Position numbers and translations under genes: made by a program. Shown piece by piece: positions 36,232-45,603 of a DNA stretch of 64,000 nt. The notes beneath the pieces are model-generated. The model was not told the DNA's origin. It did not search any database and was given only the letters and a program-made list of their open reading frames with translations. The stretch comes from CAWIVH01 sp963839475. GTDB lineage: Bacteria; Acidobacteriota; UBA6911. The first letter of the stretch is position 1. Each line of letters opens with the position of its first letter. Where the stretch lies: contig CAWIVH010000008.1 in NCBI GenBank assembly GCA_963839475.1, positions 1 to 64,000 of the forward strand, read 5' to 3'.

Positions 36232-37821
36232 ATGAGCCAGGATTCGTCGGGAGGAAAAGCAGCGCAAGATCCACAAGGAGCGAGATTCCTTTCTGCTGCC
36301 GCCACGTTCTTCCTGGGCTTGATCCTTTACTTGGGCCTCCCGCGCCTGGCACCTGTACCGGACGCCGGGCTTTTCGCCGGCCGATCGGCCGGATCCAGTC
36401 TGGCCCCGGCCGAATCTGTTCGAGCTATTACGCCCGCGTACACAACAACTTCAGCCAAAGCGAATTCGGATGCCGAAGCGCGGCGGAAAGCTGATTGGGT
36501 TGGAGGGCTGCACCTTTTTGCCATATTTGTCGCCACCATCGTAGGGATTATTGCCAGAACCGCGCCCATGGGGGCTGTGGCCATGATCGGCATTACGGCT
36601 ACCGTGCTGACCGGGACCTTGAGCATCACCGAAGCGATGAGTGGTTTCTCCGACGTGGTGATCTGGCTCATCGTTCTGGCCTTTTTTATCTCCCGCGGAT
36701 TTATCAAAACCGGTTTGGGCGCGCGCATCGCCTATACCTTTATGGCTGTCATGGGCAGAAGGAGTTTGGGCCTCAGCTACGGCCTGGCTGCCACGGATCT
36801 TATCTTATCCCCCGCAATCCCAAGCAACACTGCCCGAGCTGGGGGCATTGTGATGCCCATCATGACTTCGCTGGCCAGGGCTTACGGCAGCCATCCCAGC
36901 GGCACAAGCGCCCGCAAGCTGGGATCTTTCCTGACGCTCACGGCCTACCAGGTGAATTGCATTACCAGCGCTATGTTTCTGACGGCCATGGCTGCAAATC
37001 CGCTTGCCCAGAAGCTGGCCGGGGAACTCAAGGTGACTATTACCTGGAGCGAATGGGCGATCGCAGCCATTGTGCCCGGTATCGTTGCCCTTCTCGTTGT
37101 CCCCTTTCTGATGTACCAGCTTCATCGCCCGGCCATTACTGAGACGCCGGAAGCGGTGGAGATGGCGAAAGGACATTTGCGCGACCTCGGCCCCATCAAG
37201 CGGCAGGAATGGATAATGCTGGGGGTTTTTGCATTATTGTTGATCTTGTGGATTTTCGCCGGCCGGTTGGGTGATCTCAATCCGACCACGTCCGCTTTGG
37301 CGGGGTTGACGGTGTTGCTGCTGTCCGGGGTGCTTACTTGGGATGACATTAAGGCTGAAACCGGCGCCTGGGATACGTTAGTGTGGTTCGCAGCCCTGGT
37401 GATGATGGCTGGTTTCCTCAACAAATTTGGTATGGTGCCCTGGTTCAGCAAAACCATGGGCGGCATGGTGGCCGGCATGGGTTGGGTCGCGGCCTTCCTG
37501 GTGTTGGCTCTGGTATATTTTTACAGCCACTACTTCTTTGCCAGCAACACGGCCCATGTTGCGTCCATGTACGCAGCCTTCCTCGGCGTATCTGTTGCGG
37601 CCGGTGCGCCACCAGCGCTCGCGGCGCTGGTTCTTGCCTTTTTCAGCAATCTCTTCGCTGGAATGACTCACTACGGGACAGGTCCGGCACCCGTACTTTT
37701 CGGCACAGGATACGTCGACGTCGGAACCTGGTGGCGCGTGGGACTGATCGTTAGTGTCGTGAACATCGTCATCTGGGTCGGCTTGGGAGGAATGTGGTGG
37801 AAGATGTTAGGACTCTGGTAG
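36232..37821 (+). CDS. DASS family (SLC13-like) sodium/anion symporter
   Basis: A 529-residue inner-membrane transporter with 11-12 hydrophobic helices. Family signs are ILSPAIPSNTARAGGIVMPIM (the SNT substrate/sodium motif) in the first half and FASNTAHVASMY and THYGTGPAPV in the second. DASS proteins take up C4-dicarboxylates, tartrate, citrate or sulfate. A long soluble linker (residues about 45-85) follows the first helix. GGAGG lies six bases before the ATG. It is likely transcribed alone, with the galactosidase gene 230 bases downstream. Confidence 0.9.
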   Translation: MSQDSSGGKAAQDPQGARFLSAAATFFLGLILYLGLPRLAPVPDAGLFAGRSAGSSLAPAESVRAITPAYTTTSAKANSDAEARRKADWVGGLHLFAIFVATIVGIIARTAPMGAVAMIGITATVLTGTLSITEAMSGFSDVVIWLIVLAFFISRGFIKTGLGARIAYTFMAVMGRRSLGLSYGLAATDLILSPAIPSNTARAGGIVMPIMTSLARAYGSHPSGTSARKLGSFLTLTAYQVNCITSAMFLTAMAANPLAQKLAGELKVTITWSEWAIAAIVPGIVALLVVPFLMYQLHRPAITETPEAVEMAKGHLRDLGPIKRQEWIMLGVFALLLILWIFAGRLGDLNPTTSALAGLTVLLLSGVLTWDDIKAETGAWDTLVWFAALVMMAGFLNKFGMVPWFSKTMGGMVAGMGWVAAFLVLALVYFYSHYFFASNTAHVASMYAAFLGVSVAAGAPPALAALVLAFFSNLFAGMTHYGTGPAPVLFGTGYVDVGTWWRVGLIVSVVNIVIWVGLGGMWWKMLGLW

Positions 37822-38054
37822 GGGCGGATCGCGTCATTCAAGGTTCCTGAGGAATTGGGCTTTGCCTACCCCTAAGGATTTCTGCATCAGCCGTGCCGCG
37901 TTTTCCCTTCAAGCGGATAGAATAAATGTACTGGGAGTCAGGTGCAAATTTCCTATCGCTTCCCATCGCTGCTGCCTGGCAATATGATATCGCAAATTGC
38001 ACTTACGAAATGCGATCGGCAGGATGTATTCAAGGATCAAGGGAGGGAACCGGA

Positions 38055-40070
38055 ATGTACCTCTTTATGGCCTCTGTGGCGCTTTTTTTGTCGTGTGGCC
38101 TGCTATCGGCTGCTCAGGGCACCTCGGACACGAATCTTGACAAAAACGCCGCCGGCGATTTTGTCCGAGCGCATGTCGAAAAAACCGGTGCGCCGCCGTT
38201 CACGCTTTCTTATGGCGGAAAGCCATTTGAAGCAATTCTGCCAAACTTGTCTGTTTCGACCGATACGGAAACCAATTCGGGAAAAGCCATTAAGCGGATT
38301 ATGTATCTCGATCCTGCAACCGGGCTCCGACTATCAGTTACCTATACGCTTTATTCCGATTTCCCCGCGGTAGAATGGGTTATCCGCTTCAAGAACACAT
38401 CAAAGTCCGATACGCCGGTCCTGGAAGGAATCCAGGCGTGTTCCGTGGCGTTGGATGGATTCGCGGACGGTCCCGTGACGATGTACAGGTCACGGGGCAG
38501 CAATGCAGATCGGTCGGATTTCGCTCCCCTCAAGGATATTTTGGACACTCCGAGAGAAATTCGCTTCGGCCCAAACTCCGGCCGCTCTTCGGATACCATA
38601 GCCCTGCCATTTTTCAACCTGGCTGCTGCTGATCACGGCGTGATGGCTGCCATAGGCTGGAGCGGGAAATGGTTTGCTTCGGTCAAGCGCACCGATCGGG
38701 CAAGCCTGGTGCTTGCAGCCGGTATGGATAAGACACATTTCATCTTGCGGCCTGGAGAAGAGGTACGATCGCCTTCCATCGCCTTGCTTTTCTGGAAAGG
38801 AAACGACCGCCTGGCCGGCCACAATCTCTTCCGCAGGTTCGTATTGGCCCACCATACACCCAGGCCGCAGGGATCTCCCGTGGACCTTCCTCTCAGCCAC
38901 GGCATAGGATTTGGCGGCCCTTTCCCCTGCAATGAATACGTCTGCGCCACTGAAAGTGCGGCATTGGCTAACATCGATCGCCTCAGGCAGTTTGGGATCG
39001 ATCCCGAAGCATGCTGGATCGATGCCGGCTGGTACGAAACCATCACGGGAAAATGGTGGCAGGGGGTCGGGAACTGGACCGTCAACCGCGCCAACTTTCC
39101 CCGAGGGTTGCGCCCCGTGGCCGATGCCGCCAAATCCTGGGGCAAGGGATTCGTGCTCTGGTTTGAGCCGGAGCGGGTCTACGAAGGCACACGCATCGAT
39201 CAGAGCCACCCGGAATGGTTAAAGGCGCTGCCCGGCAATCCCAACCGGTTGTTCAACCTTGGAGAGCCGGCGGCATTGAAGTGGATGACGGATCTGATTT
39301 CAAGCTTCATCCAGACCGAAGGAGTCACGATTTATCGGCAGGATTTCAACTTCGATCCCCTGCCTTATTGGCAAAGCATGGATGCTCCGGACCGGATAGG
39401 TATCGCCGAGATGAAGCATATCGAAGGACTCTATACTTTCTGGGATGCGCTTCTCGAGAAAAACCGCGGATTACTCATCGACAATTGCGCCTCCGGCGGC
39501 CGTCGAATCGATCTCGAGACCATTGGCCGGAGTGTGCCGCTGTGGCGCACCGATTACTCCTATTTCGAACCGAATGGCTATCAATGCCACACTTATGGTC
39601 TTCAGCAGTTTCTGCCCTGCAGCGGAACGGGAAATAACAATCCCCAGAAGTACTATTTCCGGAGTTCCATGAACGGCGCGGTCGTTATGGCATGGGAACT
39701 CAATGGATCCTTTAACCTTGGGCAAGCGCGAGAGGCTATAGAGGAATTCAAAAACCTGCGCCCTTACTTTTATGGAGATTTCTACCCATTGACGGACTAT
39801 TCAACCTCGGATGAAGCCTGGGTGGCCTTTCAGTGGGACCGACCCGAACATGGGGATGGCATTGTAATGGCTTTCCGACGGCCGAGGGCGGTTACGTCTT
39901 CCCTGACGGTGCGCCTCCACAACCTCGAGGGGGCCGCGAATCACGAAGTTCATTTTGACGATTATGGAATTACTCTTTCCAGAAGCGGACGCCAATTGAC
40001 GGAGGGGCTCACGATCAAGATACCCGAGGCACCCGGCTCACTTCTGATCCGATATCGACGCGCTCCTTAG
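38055..40070 (+). CDS. exported GH36 alpha-galactosidase
   Basis: A 671-residue glycosidase with a signal peptide (MASVALFLSCGLLSAAQG). The GH36 active site is complete. WIDAGWYE binds substrate, the nucleophile aspartate is in IYRQDFNFDP and the acid/base aspartate is in DNCASGGRRIDLE. An N-terminal beta-supersandwich and a C-terminal beta domain flank the TIM barrel. It releases terminal alpha-galactose from oligosaccharides outside the cytosol. GGGAGG seven bases upstream fixes the ATG at 38055; the longer frame to 37926 is unsupported. Its stop overlaps the stop of the convergent 40067 gene by three bases. Confidence 0.92.
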   Translation: MYLFMASVALFLSCGLLSAAQGTSDTNLDKNAAGDFVRAHVEKTGAPPFTLSYGGKPFEAILPNLSVSTDTETNSGKAIKRIMYLDPATGLRLSVTYTLYSDFPAVEWVIRFKNTSKSDTPVLEGIQACSVALDGFADGPVTMYRSRGSNADRSDFAPLKDILDTPREIRFGPNSGRSSDTIALPFFNLAAADHGVMAAIGWSGKWFASVKRTDRASLVLAAGMDKTHFILRPGEEVRSPSIALLFWKGNDRLAGHNLFRRFVLAHHTPRPQGSPVDLPLSHGIGFGGPFPCNEYVCATESAALANIDRLRQFGIDPEACWIDAGWYETITGKWWQGVGNWTVNRANFPRGLRPVADAAKSWGKGFVLWFEPERVYEGTRIDQSHPEWLKALPGNPNRLFNLGEPAALKWMTDLISSFIQTEGVTIYRQDFNFDPLPYWQSMDAPDRIGIAEMKHIEGLYTFWDALLEKNRGLLIDNCASGGRRIDLETIGRSVPLWRTDYSYFEPNGYQCHTYGLQQFLPCSGTGNNNPQKYYFRSSMNGAVVMAWELNGSFNLGQAREAIEEFKNLRPYFYGDFYPLTDYSTSDEAWVAFQWDRPEHGDGIVMAFRRPRAVTSSLTVRLHNLEGAANHEVHFDDYGITLSRSGRQLTEGLTIKIPEAPGSLLIRYRRAP

Positions 40071-40663
40071 CCCCGATTATTTGTGGATTTTTCCTGCGAC
40101 TCCATATCGTCGTTGCTCTGGGATTCGCATAGATCCAAGGCTTTCAGGACTTCAGACAGCTGTCTTTGCGGTTCGATCTCTCGGATACGCAGCATTCGTG
40201 TGACCGTGTTTTTCTCCATCGGCTGTTCCTGCATGACGAGGAGGATCCGTGCTTCGCTCTCGGACAGCTGCACTGCATCCAGCAACGTCAAGCCAACACC
40301 AATCCGGGTGTCAAAACCGCGACGGCGCAATAACAAGGCCAAACTCCCAAGTTCCTCCAGGGCCAAAAACCGTGGCTGCCTCAGCGGTTCAGGGCGGATC
40401 CGTAATAAGGGGCCGATATTGAATCGCTCAAAGACCGGGAAAAAGCTTATATATTCACCGCCGGAGATGTTGTGTCCCAAGTCAACCGACTCGCCATCGA
40501 CCAGCGAAATCTCGACGCTTGCCGCCGGCACTTTCAGGATCTTCAGAAGAGTCCGGAGGGTGTTTATCCCATCCGCCGGCATCTCGAAACGGCGCTTACG
40601 CCTGTCCTCCCGTAGGAAATCATTTAATTCTTCATAAAAACGGACATCGATTACTGCAGTCAT
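40067..40663 (-). CDS. Ub-Mut7C/Mut7-C-like protein with degenerate catalytic domain
   Basis: A 198-residue protein. The first 85 residues resemble the ubiquitin-like domain found before Mut7-C RNases (VDLGHNISGGEYISFFPVF). The rest aligns with the PIN-like Mut7-C domain: RFLALEELGSLALLLRRRGFDT, ARILLVMQEQ and RQLSEVLKALDL. Two positions are unusual. The conserved aspartate of the usual FxxDxxLG is missing (FLALEELG), and the C-terminal zinc-ribbon cysteines are absent. It is probably non-catalytic. The ATG at 40663 starts at the Ub fold; a TTG at 40702 is less likely. Confidence 0.65.
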   Translation of the reverse strand: MTAVIDVRFYEELNDFLREDRRKRRFEMPADGINTLRTLLKILKVPAASVEISLVDGESVDLGHNISGGEYISFFPVFERFNIGPLLRIRPEPLRQPRFLALEELGSLALLLRRRGFDTRIGVGLTLLDAVQLSESEARILLVMQEQPMEKNTVTRMLRIREIEPQRQLSEVLKALDLCESQSNDDMESQEKSTNNRG

Positions 40664-40732
40664 AACTCTGACACCATGTTTGCTGCATGCCGAGTTATCC
40701 AATAACTCCCCTGGGCTCTTCTGTCCGGGAAC

Positions 40733-41194
40733 TCAGGCATTCGCGGGAATCGGCGGTGAAAGCACAAATCCCAGGGGTTGAAGGATATCCAGGACGTTAT
40801 AGTAAACCCATTCCTCGACGATTTTTCCTTCGACTATTCTGTCGACCGCGGCACCGGCAAGCCTGATGACCTTGCCAGTTGGCGGTACATCGCCCATGGG
40901 GGTGCGGAATGTGCCCGTGAATGTCCCCCACATCGCAAAAATCCATACGATCCTGTCCCCTTTGATGTACATGTCATCGAGCGAAAATTTCAGATCCGGG
41001 ACGGCTCGGTGAGTTGTCGAGTATTGTGCGATGAGTGCATCCAGACCATGTATTCCACCGGGTTGGCTTGGATCGTGAATGAGAACGTTGGGAGAAAAGA
41101 TCTTTTCCAGCAACAATAGATTGGCTTCGTTCCTGGCTTGAAGGTACCAATCTCCGATCGTTTTAGCCTGCTCTTCAGTCAAGAGGTCATTCAT
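40733..41194 (-). CDS. SnoaL-like/NTF2-fold protein
   Basis: A 153-residue protein with the NTF2-like cone fold pattern: helix WYLQARNEANLLLLEKIFSPN, then HDPSQPGGIHGLDALIAQY, DLKFSLDDMYIKGDRIVWIFAMWGTFTG and a final VEEWVYYNVLDILQPLG. This is typical of ester cyclase/SnoaL-like proteins, often small-molecule isomerases, hydrolases or binding proteins. GGAG about seven bases upstream supports the ATG. It sits upstream of the Mut7-C-like gene on the same strand; co-transcription is possible. Confidence 0.82.
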   Translation of the reverse strand: MNDLLTEEQAKTIGDWYLQARNEANLLLLEKIFSPNVLIHDPSQPGGIHGLDALIAQYSTTHRAVPDLKFSLDDMYIKGDRIVWIFAMWGTFTGTFRTPMGDVPPTGKVIRLAGAAVDRIVEGKIVEEWVYYNVLDILQPLGFVLSPPIPANA

Positions 41195-41324
41195 ACGCCG
41201 CTCCTTCTCTGAGGTTAATTGAAAATAAGCACGTTGAACGCTTTAAATTGATTCCCAGCTACGAGGATTTATGCTGGAATCAGAACAGCGATAAAAACCT
41301 TTCTCCTGTTTTTGGAGCTTCGTC

Positions 41325-42458
41325 ATGCATGCAAAACTATCAGTTGCCACTATCCTGCGAATCGGTCTTTCACTATTTATTATCGCATGCCTGTTTCCGC
41401 TGCAGGCCAGCAAACCTTCTGTTATCGACAAGAAGCCCTGGATCGAGACTCGCGGCATTTATGGTGGCATCCCGACTGAATTACTCCAGGCCGGCAAATC
41501 ACTCCGGGATTATGGGGTCAATGCCATTTTTATCGGGTCGGGCGGCATAAGCCGCGAACGCATAGAGCAGGTGCACTCCCAGGGGGCGCGTTTGTTTGCT
41601 GAGTTCAATTCGATGCACGCTGCCGAATTTCTGAAAGACCACCCGGATGCATCACCGGTCGGCGCAGACGGACAAATCGCCCCGCCGCCCGACGGCTGGC
41701 AGGGAATCTGCCCCACACATCCCGGCTATCGAAGAAACCGGATGGACGCTTACGAGAAGCTCTTGCGCGATTTTCCTGTAGACGGAATATGGCTCGATTA
41801 CCATCATAGCCACGCGAATTGGGAGCGAGCTCAGCCGTTACTCCCGGATACCTGTTTCTGCGATCGCTGCATTTTGCGATTCCAGAAGGATACGGGAACG
41901 GTGCTTCCGACTGAATCCATTGAGGCGCGAGCCGGGAGGATTCTCCGGGAGCACCGGGGAAGTTGGGTGCAGTGGCGCTGTGATGTTTTTACGGATTGGG
42001 TTCGCGAATACAGAGCCATTTTGGATCGCACGAGGCCCCATGCGCTTCTGGGAACCTTCCACTGTCCCTGGACTGAAGCGGATTTCGAGGGTGCGCTCAA
42101 AGCCAAGCTGGCCATCGACCTGAAAGCCCAGGCTCGATATCTTCATGTATTCAGTCCGATGCCTTACCACGCCCGTTTCGGACATGCTTCCGACCCGGCC
42201 TGGATTTCTAGTCAAATCCAATGGCTCGGCCGCCACCTCGGGTTCCGGGGAAGTCCGGAGGAACGCATAAAAATATGGCCTATTATCCAAATCTCGGACT
42301 GGGGCGAGAGCGTTCCTGTGTCGCAGGTGCCTGAGGCTCTCGACCACGGGACCACCCCTCCCGCCACGGGTGTCATGGTGTTTGCCTGGGGATCATTACG
42401 AGGGCAAGCCGCCAAGGTTGAAGCGCTGGGGCGTTTTTATCGGGCTATAGGGGAATAA
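41325..42458 (+). CDS. exported TIM-barrel glycoside hydrolase-like protein
   Basis: A 377-residue protein with a signal peptide (residues about 10-28). The mature part reads as a (beta/alpha)8 barrel of the glycosidase-like type: RGIYGGIPTELLQAG, GARLFAEFNSMHAAEFLKDHP, DFPVDGIWLDYHHSHANW with an acidic residue at a strand end, a CFCDRC pair, and a final GVMVFAWGSL. I cannot assign a numbered GH family. It lies near the GH36 gene and a sulfatase, which would fit polysaccharide breakdown, but that is inference. Confidence 0.65.
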   Translation: MHAKLSVATILRIGLSLFIIACLFPLQASKPSVIDKKPWIETRGIYGGIPTELLQAGKSLRDYGVNAIFIGSGGISRERIEQVHSQGARLFAEFNSMHAAEFLKDHPDASPVGADGQIAPPPDGWQGICPTHPGYRRNRMDAYEKLLRDFPVDGIWLDYHHSHANWERAQPLLPDTCFCDRCILRFQKDTGTVLPTESIEARAGRILREHRGSWVQWRCDVFTDWVREYRAILDRTRPHALLGTFHCPWTEADFEGALKAKLAIDLKAQARYLHVFSPMPYHARFGHASDPAWISSQIQWLGRHLGFRGSPEERIKIWPIIQISDWGESVPVSQVPEALDHGTTPPATGVMVFAWGSLRGQAAKVEALGRFYRAIGE

Positions 42459-42563
42459 GGCCCACCGCCTGCCTTTCCGGCAAATCTGCAAAAGGCTTTA
42501 AGCTGAAGGGTTCCTTGCTCTACAATCTTCGTCGAGGAAGCCGTCGGGGGAAAAGAGGGACTC

Positions 42564-44096
42564 ATGGTATTTGGCAACGCAGAATTGCGTGTTCACCAGA
42601 TAGACGGATCGTCGCAGACCATCCCGATCGACAACGCCAAACGCCTCCTACTGGGACGGGAGCCGTATTGCGACCTGGTGCTGAAGCGCGGGAGCGTTTC
42701 TCGTGAACATGCCTCGCTGCAGCAGATCGACGGCAGTTATATTCTCGAAGATCTGAACAGCAAAAATGGGACCTTCGTGAATGGGGAACGGATTCAGCGA
42801 CAGGTGTTAAGGGATGGGGACTTCATCACTCTCGGTTTGAACGAGGATGTCAGCATCCATTTTGTGCTGGAAGCGCTGACTGCCGATGTAGGCATGACCG
42901 CCGTCGGCTACGACTTTAGCAAGGCCAGCCTGAACGATCTCGCAAACCTAAAGCTGCTCATTGAGATCAACAAGACCATTTCCAGCTCTCTGAATCTGGA
43001 GGAGGTGCTTGATATCATCCTTCAGGGAGTCCTGCAGATCTCTGCCGGTCAAAGAGCAGTAGTGTTGCTCAAGGACGAGCACGGAACACTCCAGAATGCA
43101 TGTCAGAAACTGGCAGGCTCTGGCGTCCCCTCCGATAAAGTCCGCATCAGCGCCAGCGTAGTTTCGCAGGTGCTGGAAAAGCGAAAACCGCTGTTACTCC
43201 ATAACCTCGACCTGGCCCCGGAACTCAAAAGCAAGGAAAGCATTCAGCTGCAGTCCTTGGAAAGCGTTGTTGCGATTCCTCTGTTCTTTTCGCCCGCTTT
43301 CATCCGTCGCACGAACCGGCCGGATGATCTGCTCGGATTTCTGTATGTGGATAGCCAGGTCGTGCGCAAGGTGTTTTCAGAGCAAGACGTAGAATTGCTT
43401 ACCGCTTTCTCGGTCCAGGCGGCCATCGTTCTCGAAAAGGCAATCCTTCACCGCAGCCTCCAGGAGAACTATATCCAGATGGTGGGCTCCCTGCGGATGG
43501 CGGTGGAAATCAAGGATCGATACACGGGAGGCCATTCCCAATTGGTGGCCAAATTCGCGCTTACTATCGGGGAGGCGCTTGGGCTTAATGAACAGGAATG
43601 CGAGAAGCTGGTCTGGGGCGGAATGCTGCACGACACGGGGAAGATCGGAATCGATGAGGCCGTGCTGAACAAGCCCGGACGCCTCAATCGCGAAGAGTAT
43701 GAGGCGATCAAGATGCATCCACAATACGGTGCGCAGATCCTGGAACCGGCAGACTTCATGCAGGATGTCGCTGTCATTGTCCTGCAGCACCACGAACGTT
43801 TGGATGGCGGAGGATATCCAAACGGCCTGGTTGGGGATCAGATTTCTCAGGGCGCCCGCATCGTCGCGGTGGCAGATGTCTTCGAAGCCCTTACCGCGGA
43901 TCGATCCTATCGACCGTCGATGCCTTCGCAGGAAGTGGTTGCGCTCATCGAGCAGGACGCTGTCTCAAAAAAGCTGGATCCTGCAGCGGCGAATACCCTC
44001 CTGAGGCTGTACCGGGAAGCAGGCTTTGACAAGGGGCGTATTCAGCCATCCACGCCGGCCATGCAGGCGTTGTGGCAGAGATGCACGGAGAAATAG
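42564..44096 (+). CDS. FHA-GAF-HD-GYP regulator, probable c-di-GMP phosphodiesterase
   Basis: A 510-residue cytosolic protein with three domains. Residues about 1-100 are a forkhead-associated domain (LGREPYCDLVL, SREHASL, LNSKNGTFVNG) that binds phosphothreonine. Residues 130-300 form a GAF domain. From 305 comes an HD-GYP domain with HDTGKIG and HHERLDGGGYPNGL, the full c-di-GMP hydrolase motif. It would link Ser/Thr kinase signals to c-di-GMP removal, opposing the diguanylate cyclase at 17135. AGAGGGA precedes the ATG by about six bases. Confidence 0.92.
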   Translation: MVFGNAELRVHQIDGSSQTIPIDNAKRLLLGREPYCDLVLKRGSVSREHASLQQIDGSYILEDLNSKNGTFVNGERIQRQVLRDGDFITLGLNEDVSIHFVLEALTADVGMTAVGYDFSKASLNDLANLKLLIEINKTISSSLNLEEVLDIILQGVLQISAGQRAVVLLKDEHGTLQNACQKLAGSGVPSDKVRISASVVSQVLEKRKPLLLHNLDLAPELKSKESIQLQSLESVVAIPLFFSPAFIRRTNRPDDLLGFLYVDSQVVRKVFSEQDVELLTAFSVQAAIVLEKAILHRSLQENYIQMVGSLRMAVEIKDRYTGGHSQLVAKFALTIGEALGLNEQECEKLVWGGMLHDTGKIGIDEAVLNKPGRLNREEYEAIKMHPQYGAQILEPADFMQDVAVIVLQHHERLDGGGYPNGLVGDQISQGARIVAVADVFEALTADRSYRPSMPSQEVVALIEQDAVSKKLDPAAANTLLRLYREAGFDKGRIQPSTPAMQALWQRCTEK

Positions 44097-44128
44097 GGCC
44101 CATCCTCCGCCGACGCATGACATTCCCA

Positions 44129-45544
44129 CTACAGCAGGCCAGCGCCATCCCCCTCTCGCTGCAGTCCAGATTTGAGGAGAGCCGTAAGCTCCCCGATCCG
44201 AGCTGACTGGCCTGTGCTCGCCGACACGTCCATCGTTTCCCAGGGGTCCTCTTTCAAATTGAAAAGCTGAATCCTTATCTTTCCGCCACTCATGTAGAAG
44301 ATGAGTTTCCAATCGCCCTGCCGCAGGGCGCGCTGAAAAGTGCGATAGCCGAAACAGAGCGTGGCGCGAACAGCTCTTTTTTCGCCGGCGATGACAGACG
44401 ACAGGTCTGGTCCTTGAACGGATGAAGGGACAGGTACCCCGGCGAGACTGCAGAGTGTCGGGTAAATGTCCTGGAGATAGCAAAAGGCATCAGCTGTTGC
44501 ACCACTCGGAATCCCGGGACCACTGAAAATCAGCGGCTGATGGATGCTATGCTCATAAAGACTCTGTTTGCCCATCAATCCGTGCTGTCCCAGCGCCAGG
44601 CCGTTATCGCCGGCAAAGACAACGATCGTATGCCGGCCCTGCCCTGTCTCTTTGAGGACTCCCAGGACACGGCCGATCTCATGGTCCAGGTGACTCGTGA
44701 TGGCATAATAATCCGCGAGGTGCCTCCTTATTTCCTCGGGCTTCCGTGGGATTTTCGCCAGCAGTTCATCCCTGACCTTCAACTCCCCGTTGTCAAACGG
44801 ATGCTCGGGTAGGAAGTTTGGGGGGAGCGGAATCTTGTCCGGATCATACATGGCGCGGAATTGCTCGGGCGCCTGGCGCGGATCATGCGGAGCTTTGTAA
44901 GCGACATAGGCGAAAAACGGCCGTTTCCCGTCATGGTTGCGCAGGAATTCGATAGTGCCATCGCTGAAAATTTCACTGTCGTGCTTGTTGTTGTTCTGAA
45001 TCACCGCGGATTCTGGATAAGCTCCCGATGGGTCAAATGGACGGAGAGGGGCGTTGAAGTGATCGGACATGCCGCCGAGGAATATTTTCCCTCCCGATTC
45101 GAATCCCCTGCGGAGCGAGTCTTTATCTTGATGCCATTTCCCCGTAATGAAGGTTGCATAGCCGGCCTGACGCAGCGCTTCAGGGAGCATGACATGCTCG
45201 GTAGGAATGATGCTGCCTTCTCCCTGCAGCCGGAACAGCCCTCGACCCGTCAGCATCATCGAACGGCTTGCGACACAAACCGCACCGCTTGTGCCTCCCA
45301 TGATATAGGCGCGCCTGAACGAGGTGCCTGATGCGGCTAACCGATCCAGGTTCGGAGTCTGCAACTCGGGGCAGCCGAATGCGGCGACATCGGAGTAACG
45401 CTGATCATCGGTGAATAAAAACAAGATGTTGGGCTTTTTGCGCTGCGGCGTAGCCATGGCTGGAAACGGGATGGGTGCGGCCATGGAAGCTACGGCTGTA
45501 CCCATGGCCCGCAATAGAGCACGGCGTCCGGTCCGGATGGGCAT
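44129..45544 (-). CDS. exported type I sulfatase
   Basis: A 471-residue sulfatase. The N-terminus GRRALLRAMGTAVASMAAP looks like a Tat signal. NILFLFTDDQRYSD gives the calcium-binding aspartates and VCVASRSMMLTGR is the formylglycine motif (CxASR...TGR), which needs an FGE or anaerobic maturase; no maturase is in the window except possibly the radical SAM genes, which I do not assign to this. VVFAGDNGLALGQHGLMGKQSLYE closes the metal site. It removes sulfate esters from sugars or lipids. It converges on the HD-GYP gene. Confidence 0.92.
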   Translation of the reverse strand: MPIRTGRRALLRAMGTAVASMAAPIPFPAMATPQRKKPNILFLFTDDQRYSDVAAFGCPELQTPNLDRLAASGTSFRRAYIMGGTSGAVCVASRSMMLTGRGLFRLQGEGSIIPTEHVMLPEALRQAGYATFITGKWHQDKDSLRRGFESGGKIFLGGMSDHFNAPLRPFDPSGAYPESAVIQNNNKHDSEIFSDGTIEFLRNHDGKRPFFAYVAYKAPHDPRQAPEQFRAMYDPDKIPLPPNFLPEHPFDNGELKVRDELLAKIPRKPEEIRRHLADYYAITSHLDHEIGRVLGVLKETGQGRHTIVVFAGDNGLALGQHGLMGKQSLYEHSIHQPLIFSGPGIPSGATADAFCYLQDIYPTLCSLAGVPVPSSVQGPDLSSVIAGEKRAVRATLCFGYRTFQRALRQGDWKLIFYMSGGKIRIQLFNLKEDPWETMDVSASTGQSARIGELTALLKSGLQREGDGAGLL

Positions 45545-45603
45545 ATCTCAACTCCTTTGACAAGGATACCATCCTGAGTCGCTTCCGATGGAGCGCAATT
45601 CAT

